A stretch of 14,976 bases of DNA from Asparagopsis taxiformis. Lineage: Eukaryota > Rhodophyta > Florideophyceae > Bonnemaisoniales > Bonnemaisoniaceae. Shown here one piece after another: positions 8,450-14,976 of the stretch. The notes under the pieces are model-generated. The model was given only the letters and a program-made list of their open reading frames with translations, did no database searches and had not been told where the DNA came from. The DNA is taken from contig JALQPE010001501.1 in the NCBI GenBank assembly GCA_030407315.1, forward strand, positions 1-14,976, in the 5' to 3' direction. Position numbers and translations under genes: made by a program. Each line of letters begins with the position of its first letter. The first letter of the stretch is position 1.

Positions 8450-9382
8450 ATGGCTAACGGTATGCTTGCCCCCTCATTTTTTGAGGATTTCAAGGGTGGT
8501 AGTTCAATCGGCGCTCAGCAAATATCAAGACTTAAAAGTTATGATGCTGAATTTGTACGAATGCCCATGGAGTACGCAGATACCATGTTGGATTATTATC
8601 TGAATACCATGAGTGACGAATTAATTACCAGCGTGCCCATGAGTTTTATAAAAATCCAAATAGAATATCGACTTGGATAATAAGTAGCCCTACCATTTAC
8701 TCACTGATAAACAAGTTCTCTACTATTACTGGCGAGAACAGTTTCACTCAACAATTCGAACTTACAGCCAATTCATTTATCACTCATATGGATGGCTTGT
8801 TTCAGCTCGAACATACAAAAAAATTCTGCATTTTCATTAACTTGATGCAAGCAAGGACGATTTTCCCCGATACCTGCAGAGTGGAGGTCAAGCTGTCTCC
8901 TAAGATGTGGAATCTTGAATATCTAATCGGTGAACACTTTGACTGCGACGTTATCCTCTACGATGGTGAAAACAAAGTTACAGTTCATGGGATAGACCCT
9001 TTTAAACAACAACTTCAGTCTTATAACAAGGTTATCGAAGATCTTTATTCACCCACAAATAGCTTGCCTGAATTTGAGTGTAAGGATGAATTCATTTATA
9101 AAATTGAGGAATTAATCTGCAACCATATAAGTTGCGAGGGATTTACTATTGACGATGCAGCAGGCGAACTTCATCTAACACCAAGAACTCTTCAGCGTCG
9201 TTTGGCTAAGCTGGGAACCTCATTTATAAAAATACGGGATGCTGAACGTCGACGAGTATTGGAGCAGAAGTTTGCGGAGGGCTCTCAATTTACGACATCT
9301 CCGAGATGGTCGGTTTTAGCGATGTCAGCTCAGTTTATAAACTATTGAAAAGGTGAAGAAAAAACCAACTTTGAATAATTAA
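8450..9382 (+). CDS. AraC family transcriptional regulator (arabinose-binding-like N domain), frameshifted
   Basis: A regulator of about 310 residues. The N-terminal part (MANGMLAPSFFEDFKGGSSI, then SSPTIYSLINKFSTITG) has the pattern of the AraC subfamily whose effector domain contains an SSPTLGEAL-like motif (OruR type). The C-terminal part holds both DNA-binding helices: FTIDDAAGELHLTPRTLQRRL and, across frames, LSIYDISEMVGFSDVSSVYK. Frame changes are needed near 8675 (a TAATAA pair follows), near 9290 and possibly near 9352, where one base would extend the end to the TAA at 9380-9382; otherwise it stops at 9354. The start at 8450 has only a weak GGA upstream. The gene is visibly more AT-rich than estA or ada, a possible sign of transfer. 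It probably regulates estA, itself or the hydrolase. Confidence 0.8.
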
Positions 9383-9446
9383 AAATCTGAACTGTTTCCC
9401 CAATACAAAATCATCACTTTGCGTCCCAAAAAGAGATTCAGTTGTT

Positions 9447-9456
9447 TTGTATACAA
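9447..9456. promoter_or_regulatory. TTGTATACAA palindrome upstream of hydrolase
   Basis: A perfect 10-bp palindrome, flanked by near-symmetric TTGTT and CAA, sits 80-89 bp before the hydrolase start. It could be an operator or part of a promoter. The region 9383-9535 holds no gene. Confidence 0.3.
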
Positions 9457-9500
9457 CAAAGGTAATTTTGTTTATTAACGGAATACCGGCCGCTCCCTAA

Positions 9501-9523
9501 GATAGTTGCATCGCTTAACTATC
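9501..9523 (+). promoter_or_regulatory. Inverted repeat abutting the hydrolase ribosome-binding site
   Basis: GATAGTT (9501-9507) and AACTATC (9517-9523) form a perfect 7-bp inverted repeat with a 9-base spacer. It ends directly against the Shine-Dalgarno AGGAGA at 9524-9529. It could be an operator or an mRNA stem that tunes translation. Confidence 0.4.
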
Positions 9524-9535
9524 AGGAGAACGATC

Positions 9536-10504
9536 ATGACATTCCTAGCAGCGCTGAAGGCTGGAATCAACGAAATCACCTTTGCAACCAAAACAGTAGC
9601 CGGAGATCTGATGCTCGCAGGCCTGTTGTACCTACCGGAAGGGTTTGACCCCAACACAAGCTATCCCGCCGTTATTTTTTCACCGCCGTTTAATCAGGTG
9701 AAAGAACAGACCGGAGCGGTCTACGGCAGACACCTGGCAGAGAAAGGCTACATTACGCTTGTCTTTGATCATGCCGGCTACGGTGATAGCGAAGGCGAGA
9801 TCAGAAATAACGAAAACGCCTTTGTAAAAATCGAAAGCATTCGTGATGCCGTCAGCTATATGGGCACGTTGCCCTTTGTAAACAAAGACAAGCTTTACGG
9901 TCTGGGAGTCTGCGCTTCCGGCGGTTATATGGCGATGGTTGCAACAACCGATAAACGACTGAAAGCCATCGCCACGGTTTCCGGCATGATGGGCAACAAA
10001 GCAAGCTACTTCGAAACCATGGATCGCGAAACCATTACCGGTTTGATCGCCATGCAGAATGCAGGTCGCCAGAAAGCTTATGAGACTGGCGAAATTGAGT
10101 ATGTGGATGCGTTGCAGATGGACGCAGCTAAACAGCTACCCGCCGACAGTCCAATGCGTGAAGGCTATGACTACTACATGACTGAACGCGCCGGGGCGCA
10201 GACCTATCCCAACTACTCACACCTGGCGCCTTCATTCATGCTGGAAGCGCCGATGCTGGCAGACGCGCAATCCTATGCGCCCTACATCTACACCCCCTAT
10301 ATGGGTATTGTCGGATCTAAAGCGATGGATCCTGCCAGTGGCCAACTGGCGACTGGTCCCTTAACCAAGATCTTTTACGATCACGCATCCGAGCCCAAGC
10401 AGCTTGTAGAAATCAAGGGGGCTTCCCACGTCGATCTGTACGACAAAGATGAGTATGTCGTTCAGGCGGTTGAGCAGATGGACGCTTTTTTCAGCCGTTA
10501 CTAA
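9536..10504 (+). CDS. Alpha/beta hydrolase (COG1073/dienelactone-hydrolase-like)
   Basis: A cytoplasmic alpha/beta-fold hydrolase of 322 residues, intact. The start ATG 9536 has a strong Shine-Dalgarno, AGGAGA, 6 bases upstream; an earlier in-frame ATG at 9506 lacks one. Fold landmarks are PAVIFSPPFNQVKEQTGA (oxyanion region), ITLVFDHAGYGDSEGE, and the nucleophile elbow GLGVCASGGYMAM with Cys126 and Ser128. Either residue could be the nucleophile: G-V-C-A-S resembles the Cys elbow of dienelactone hydrolases, and C-A-S-G-G fits a Ser elbow. Asp265 (SKAMDPAS) and His298 (KGASHVDLYD) are the likely partners. No signal peptide is present. It lies between two AraC regulators, ahead of a DUF2255-like gene. 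The substrate is unknown. Confidence 0.9.
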   Translation: MTFLAALKAGINEITFATKTVAGDLMLAGLLYLPEGFDPNTSYPAVIFSPPFNQVKEQTGAVYGRHLAEKGYITLVFDHAGYGDSEGEIRNNENAFVKIESIRDAVSYMGTLPFVNKDKLYGLGVCASGGYMAMVATTDKRLKAIATVSGMMGNKASYFETMDRETITGLIAMQNAGRQKAYETGEIEYVDALQMDAAKQLPADSPMREGYDYYMTERAGAQTYPNYSHLAPSFMLEAPMLADAQSYAPYIYTPYMGIVGSKAMDPASGQLATGPLTKIFYDHASEPKQLVEIKGASHVDLYDKDEYVVQAVEQMDAFFSRY

Positions 10505-10526
10505 ATCCGTATTGGAGAAAACAGAT

Positions 10527-10557
10527 CCTGCCACCGCTGATCAATAGCAGTGGCAGG
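10527..10557 (+). terminator. Strong hairpin after the hydrolase
   Basis: CCTGCCAC (10527-10534) pairs perfectly with GTGGCAGG (10550-10557); a further GCT/AGC pairing lies inside after one mismatch, with loop GATCAAT. No T tract follows, so it is either a Rho-assisted or processing stem that lowers expression of the downstream genes, or a 3'-end stabiliser. Confidence 0.5.
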
Positions 10558-10586
10558 ACCACCATAGAACCAATAAGACTGAGGTA

Positions 10587-10980
10587 ATGATGGATTTAGT
10601 AAAACTGATCAACTCCTATAAAGTGCATCAGATTCGCGCAGGTGTGTCACACCGTTTCGTTGATATTTCGATTGTTGAAGTGAATGGCCGATTCTTTGTC
10701 CGGCAGTATAAAATTTGCCAAACACAGCTGGTATACCGCCTTTTGTTGAAAGTCCCCTTGGCGCCATCAGGTGCGGTGAACAGGTTATCCCCATTGAGCG
10801 ACGATCCCTGAAGATCTGGAGCAGATCAATCCGCAGGACCCGCGCGTTCTGGAAAAAATACAGTTTGATATACGGTCTGATGAAACTGGATTCAATACCA
10901 TGAAACACGAGGCCTCCACCTTGGAGCTTACACCAACCCTTGATGTGACCAGGGCGATGCAGCGTTTGATACTATTCTGA
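10587..10980 (+). CDS. DUF2255-like small protein, frameshifted
   Basis: About 130 residues. GAGG at 10581-10584 precedes a double ATG (10587 and 10590); the second has the better spacing. Across frames the protein reads FVDISIVEVNGRFFVRQYKF, HSWYTAF, SPLGAIRCGEQVIPIE, PEDLEQINPQDPRVLEKIQF and MKHEASTLELTPTLD. The VNGRFFVR strand, the SWY motif, the P-x-GAI turn and the closing ASTLELTP pattern match the DUF2255 family, whose biochemical role is not established. Frame changes are needed near 10705, 10740 and 10805. The stop TGA 10978-10980 lies 17 bases before the next AraC gene, so the two are probably cotranscribed. Confidence 0.7.
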
Positions 10981-10997
10981 GGTGAAGGAAAACGACT

Positions 10998-11900
10998 ATG
11001 ACAAAGAAGCTGCATTTCTCCAATTACATGATTACCACCAGTTTCGGTTTGAGCGGCCCGGAACATCCTCTTTTTTTCTATGTTCAGAGCCCAATCGGAT
11101 ACAACCGATGAAAAAGCTGTTCGTTTGACGATGTAGAGATCAGCACTGATTTCTACTCTATCAGCCTCAAGCAGATTATTGCTGGTGAAGTTCATTATGG
11201 CCGACTAAATATGATTTCAGGAATGGCAGTCTGATCTGTATCGGGCCAAGGCAGCGGTACGATTAACTGGATGAAAGCCAAGTCCAACGGCAGATCTGTC
11301 GTCATCCATGAAGATTTTCTACGCGTTACCGCTATTCAGAAAACCCTAGAGGATGCCTCTTATTTCACCTATGCGGTCAACGAAGCTCTGCATCTTTCTC
11401 CTCGAGAGGGAGACTCTCCTGCAAAGCATCTTTGATACCCTGGAGCAGGAATACCAGCAGAACCATGACGCTTTTCAGCAAAGAGATCATGCTGTCACAG
11501 CTCAATACGTTGCTTACCTACGCAGAGCGTTTCTACCAACGTCAGTTCCGACAGCGAAAAGAAAGTCAGGTTACTTCCATTGAAGCCCGATTTTTTGAAG
11601 CTCTTAAAGCAATCCGCTTTCCGATCACATTCCCAGTGTCGAAAGCATTGCCGCAGAAATGAAACATGACCCCTCGTTATCTCAGCGATGCGCTTAAGCT
11701 GGAGACGGGGCATACTGCACTGGAGAATATTCATATCATACCAGATCGACCGGGCGAAGAATCTGCTGCTGGGATCTGAAGACTCAGTGGCAACGATCGC
11801 CTATTCATTGGGGTTTGAATATCCGCAGTATTTTTCACGGCTATTCAAAAATAAGGTGGGTATGACTCCTACGGAGTATCGTCAGCAAACCAAGCACTGA
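10998..11900 (+). CDS. AraC family transcriptional regulator, frameshifted
   Basis: A one-component regulator of about 300 residues. ATG 10998 follows GGTGAAGGA. The N-terminal sensor region (MTKKLHFSNYMITTSFGLSG, FDDVEISTDFYSISLKQIIA) and the middle (HEDFLRV, YFTYAVNEALHLSPREGDS, QSIFDTLEQEYQQNHDAF, LSQLNTLLTYAERFYQRQF) follow a subfamily common in Bacteroidetes and also found in gammaproteobacteria. The C terminus has both DNA-binding helices, including SVESIAAEM, MTPRYLSDALKLETG and SVATIAYSLGFEYPQYFSRL, ending MTPTEYRQQTKH with TGA 11898-11900. At least six frame changes are needed (about 11080, 11110, 11200-11290, 11415, 11480 and 11630-11730). It likely controls the hydrolase/DUF2255 unit; the effector is unknown. 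Confidence 0.83.
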
Positions 11901-12122
11901 ACGGGCAATTATTGGTCGGAATTTCCTTCCATCAGCAACACCAAAACCGGCCCGGAAGGCTCGCCGCCCAGCCTGCATACAACTCTTGATCACTACGCTG
12001 CTAATTCCCTCCAGCTTCAGCATGCCTTTTGTTGTTCCACCAGCATACGAGCTTGATGCGTCGGATAACGCCTTGTAATAGACAATCCTGTTTTTGGTGG
12101 TAAAAAAACGACCAATCCAATG
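11901..12122. other. Intergenic stretch with no supported gene
   Basis: This separates the second AraC gene from the end of the FAD oxidase. One minus-strand frame stays open from about 12110 to 11841 (KALSDASSSYAGGTTKGMLK, then SSVVIKSCMQAGRRAFRAGF), but it has no good start, no ribosome-binding site and no recognisable family. A minus-strand T7 run near 12103-12109 just after the oxidase stop, preceded by a weak CCAA/TTGG stem, may terminate that gene. Confidence 0.4.
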
Positions 12123-13498
12123 TTACTTGGGCGCTATGTTCTGGTTCACCTTGAAAAAGTTATCGGATCGTATTTATTCTTGATGGCGACGAGGCGATCA
12201 TAGTTTTTCCATAACTGGATTTAACCCTTTCCTGCCCTCTTCCATTCATAAAATTGATGTAAGCCCCGGACGGTTGTGTGGTGGAATATCTTCCAGTAGG
12301 ATTTCGCCCAAAAGCTGATCGAATCGGCTTGTTGAGGGTCGGGATCATATACCGGCGATAACCATTGACCAGTTGGCATTCTGCAATCCCAGGCAGTTTC
12401 TTTTCTACCGATTCTGTGTACCGCACCATAATGGGATAGAGGTGCATTAAACGATAATTCGCGGGCTGATTGTTCTGGCATACTGGATGTGAATATCGAT
12501 CGCTTCATCCGTCAATTCATCGACAAAATCACCCTTCCAGTACCACTGCATACCCTTGGTGCAACAATCATCGAACATACCCTGCAAGGAAAGAAAAGGC
12601 ATAGGTGAAGCCCAATCAAGCAACCGATCCGGTAGCTCGTGACGGATCTGATTGAATAGCGTTTCACCTGTTGCTGGTCCCCGTTATAGCAGCCGATAAG
12701 AAACAAAAACTTTCCGGCCCCAGATATCCTCGGGAAAAGGATCCCTTGAGGGCACTGACTTCAGACCCAAAAAAAAACATAAACTGTTCCGGTGCCGTTT
12801 TTCTGGAAGGCCCGGTACCACTGCATAATTTTTCTGGCATGGGATAAATCCCAAAACATAGGACCTGCGTAAACATCACTGACGGGATGGGCCTGAAACA
12901 GAAAACTGGTGGACGATGCCGAAATTACCCCCCACCCCGAATCGCCCAGACAGGTCTTTCATTTTGCCTCGCGCTGGCAGTGAACCATTTCTCCATTGGC
13001 CAGTACCACATCAGCCTCAAGTAAGTTATCGATGGTTAAACCGTATTGGCGGTCAATATCCGTGCCCCCCACCCAGCGTTAATCCGGCAATACCGGTTAA
13101 GCCAACTATTCCGCAAGGCACTGCCAATCCAAAACTGGCAGTCTCATGATCCATTCTCTCCCTGTGTGCACCCCGGCTGTACCCTTACCGTACGGTTCAC
13201 CGTATCCCACCCTTATCCCTCTCATCAACGATAGATCAATGACTAAACCATCGTCACAACTGGCCAATCCGGGTCCGTTATGGCCGCCACTTCGTACCGC
13301 CAGCAGCAACTTATGTTCGTGAGCAAAGCTCAAAGCGCATTTGACGTTCCGCCGCCCCTCGCACTGAACATATATTTTGGGTGCTTGTTAATCATGGCGT
13401 TATACAACTGCCGCACTCTTCATAAGAAGCATCAGAAGGACAGATCAAGTTCCTGCCAGCTGCTGGCGAAGGTCATTCACGGCTGCTTCAATACTCAT
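12123..13498 (-). CDS. FAD-linked oxidase, berberine-bridge-enzyme type, frameshifted
   Basis: A flavin oxidoreductase of about 458 residues. ATG 13498 (MSIEAAVNDLRQQLAG) follows AGGTGGAG by 6 bases. Motifs in order are LSFAHEHKLLLAVRSGGHNG (His of the usual 8-alpha flavin linkage), CDDGLVIDLSLMRGIRV, SFGLAVPCGIVGLTGIAG, LTLGGG, NLLEADVVLANGEMV, AIRGGGGNFG, SFLFQAHPVS, AGPMFWDLSHA and WYRAF, ending in a BBE-type tail with NKYDP and FFKVNQNIAPK, TAA at 12125-12123. The Cys of bicovalent members (PxGxC) is absent; this protein has PCGIV, so only the His link is expected. Substrates in the family range from alkaloids to sugars and cannot be assigned. It is heavily broken, with roughly ten frame changes. 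It diverges from a DUF4242 gene across 146 bp that contains a 19-bp palindrome. Confidence 0.85.
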
Positions 13499-13533
13499 GG
13501 TTTTCTCCACCTTGTGTCTTTATCCAAGGGCGG

Positions 13534-13552
13534 TAAACCAAGTATTGGTTTA
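13534..13552. promoter_or_regulatory. 19-bp perfect palindrome in divergent promoter, candidate LuxR-type operator
   Basis: TAAACCAA (13534-13541), spacer GTA, TTGGTTTA (13545-13552): 8-bp perfect arms. It lies 36-54 bp before the FAD oxidase start and about 93 bp before the DUF4242 start. Size and symmetry suit a dimeric regulator such as the LuxR-type protein encoded at the right edge. Confidence 0.55.
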
Positions 13553-13644
13553 GATATGGCTCGAGCAGTATGGTCAGAATTGACTATTCTTACATCTCTT
13601 CATACTGGTCTAATCTTTTATCAGTACCTAAGTGAGGACACGCT

Positions 13645-13879
13645 ATGCACTTTTTTGATAGAACGAATTGGCTGAACAACTCGAAGTGACTCCGGACTCC
13701 GCAGCCGCCGTCAAGCAGGTCAATGATGATGTGGGTGTACGCTGGCTGTACTCCTTCCTGACGGGAGAAAAGAAGAAAAAACATACTGTCTCTATGAGGC
13801 GGTCAGCGCCGATGCCATCAGGAAGCGGCCGACACGCGCCAATATACCCGCCGATGTAATTTTGCGGTTGATCAGTTGA
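13645..13879 (+). CDS. DUF4242 (SCO4226-type nickel-binding-like) small protein, frameshifted
   Basis: About 78 residues. GTGAGG precedes ATG 13645 (MHFFDRT). Across frames it reads LAEQLEVTPDSAAAVKQVND, DVGVRWLYSFLTGEKKK, TYCLYEAVSADAIREAAD and IPADVILRLIS, with TGA at 13877-13879. The order (a glycine-val-x-W-x-x-S strand, a TxCLYEA strand, AIREAA helix, IPAD turn) matches the small dimeric ferredoxin-like DUF4242 family, of which Streptomyces SCO4226 is a reported nickel-binding member. Whether the metal ligands are kept cannot be judged. Frame changes occur near 13665, 13775 and 13840. It ends 27 bp from the convergent LuxR gene. Confidence 0.72.
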
Positions 13880-13906
13880 AACCGAGATGTTTGCCACCTA
13901 AAGGCT

Positions 13907-14976
13907 TTAATCCACAATAATTCCATTCGAACCGCCAAAGCAAACGCTTTCTGTCCGGTTGGCGCTGCCTGTTTTCTCCAAAATATTATGGATATGGTTG
14001 GCAATCGTATTCTCACTTCTATACAGGGTGCGGGCATCTGTTTGTTCGATTTTCCTGTTGCCACCAGCTGTAGAACTTCAATTTCCCTTTTACTTTAAAC
14101 CACACGCGTATGAAGGTGGCGGCGTTGGACGACGTCGACTCGGACCGAAAGCAGGTGATACGTTCCCAAGGCCTTCCATACCAATACTTTTGGTAATTTC
14201 GAAAGCACTGTTTAGCAGTTCCAGTGCCTTCTCTTTATCTCCCTCTTCAACTCTTTCAAATAACAGCTTTGCATATTCAAATTGGCTGTGAGCCAGCCAT
14301 GGTTTAGCGCCTTGACGGGCATTCATTTCAATGGCCGATTGGAAAATGGGTTTCTGCTTCATTCCAGCGCTTCATAACCCTTTCAAGCATACCAAGAAGA
14401 CGGGCAGCAGCCCCATGACACGCTGTAAATGCGCCGACGACGATGTTATAGCCGTCATGTGGTAACAGAAATTCGTGCAGCTCGGCGGCTTTTTCCCGAT
14501 CTTCCAAATAACACCAAACCTCGGCCAGGTAAGTGATGCAACCGGGCCATAAAGCATCCCTGGGTATTGAAGAAAAGTTGTTATGTGAGAGGTCATCAAA
14601 CTCTTTCTGGCTAATTCCCTTTATCCAGTTCGGCGAACAAAATCGCAAACCGGGACGCCAGGTTGAGTCCTTTGCGCATTTTGATGAATTCTGAAAGTAC
14701 CGGCTCGACCTCTTGCAATCGTCCCTGTTCACGACGCAAGTTGAATATCTGTAAGCCAAACAAACCGGCTACATCCTGCCCCGTAACTGTCCCGGTCTCC
14801 ATGGCTTCCACAGCAAGCGCTCTGATTCTTTCAATTCGCCGTGAAACAGGGCTAGCGTCCCCTAAAGAGACTGCCCACATAAAGCCAGTAGGGTGGTGCA
14901 GTTGGCGAGCGAGCTCACTTGTAACTCAAAGGCTTGTATCGCAGCTGCAGTATCTCCGGCCTCCATCAGATCAAAA
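13907..14976 (-). CDS. Large LuxR-type regulator, C-terminal part only, frameshifted
   Basis: The visible part is a helical-repeat region ending in a LuxR DNA-binding domain; the N terminus, probably an ATPase module, lies beyond the right edge. Repeat segments include LAEVWCYLEDREKAAELHEF, HGAAARLLGMLERVMKRWNE and KPWLAHSQFEYAKLLFERVE followed by DKEKALELLNSAFEITKSIG, a TPR-like pattern seen in large MalT/adenylate-cyclase-like ATPase regulators. The HTH reads KREIEVLQLVATGKSNKQIA, then LYRSENTIANHIHNIL and EKTGSANRTES, near 14090-13935, with TAA at 13909-13907. At least five frame changes are needed, including near 14100, 14035, 13980, 14335 and 14620. It is the likely regulator of the neighbouring FAD oxidase/DUF4242 pair. 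Confidence 0.82.

Noticed and set aside
8299..8493. Minus-strand open frame of 64 codons with a Cys/Phe-rich middle
   Set aside because: It lies over the AT-rich divergent promoter and the AraC start, and its composition reflects poly-A tracts on the other strand.
13643..14064. Minus-strand open frames across the DUF4242 gene and LuxR end
   Set aside because: The first is antisense to the DUF4242 motifs; the second is the LuxR HTH continued in a shifted frame past its real stop.
1..14976. tRNA, rRNA, CRISPR, transposase, integrase or phage genes
   Set aside because: None was recognised on either strand by eye; no spaced identical repeats of CRISPR type were found.

Overview
The window looks like a chromosomal piece of a free-living, probably aquatic gammaproteobacterium. 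The evidence is gene content: a TRAP-type solute-binding lipoprotein, a PAS-GGDEF diguanylate cyclase, an E. coli-sized Ada protein, an EstA-like GDSL autotransporter, and AraC- and LuxR-type regulators. No rRNA, tRNA, CRISPR array, integrase or insertion sequence was seen.

Layout. (1) 1-2099, minus: a DctP-type lipoprotein overlaps by 8 bp a membrane PAS-GGDEF protein that runs off the left edge. (2) 2223-2245: an intrinsic terminator for the next minus-strand unit, partly overlapping three imperfect 15-16 bp repeats. (3) 2289-3875, minus: a DMT/EamA transporter overlaps alkA by 8 bp; ada diverges from it (4077-5140, plus). (4) 5171-6359: a 204-residue unknown membrane protein and a divergent STAS-like small protein. 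(5) 6408-8237, minus: an intact EstA-like autotransporter esterase, convergent with the STAS-like gene around a long hairpin. (6) 8450-11900, plus: AraC regulator, intact alpha/beta hydrolase, DUF2255-like gene, second AraC regulator. (7) 12123-14976: a berberine-bridge-type FAD oxidase (minus), a divergent DUF4242 gene (plus), and the C-terminal part of a large LuxR-type regulator (minus) running off the right edge.

Most genes are broken by single-base shifts although their family motifs survive across the frames. Only the 204-residue membrane protein, the autotransporter and the hydrolase read cleanly end to end. I read this mainly as indel error in the sequence, so broken genes are annotated at full inferred extent as CDS.

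The most interesting units are the solute-binding-protein/diguanylate-cyclase pair with no transporter permease beside it (possibly a ligand-to-c-di-GMP sensor), the FAD oxidase/DUF4242/LuxR module with a 19-bp palindrome in its divergent promoter, and the alkylation-repair locus in which a DMT transporter is translationally linked to alkA and faces ada.
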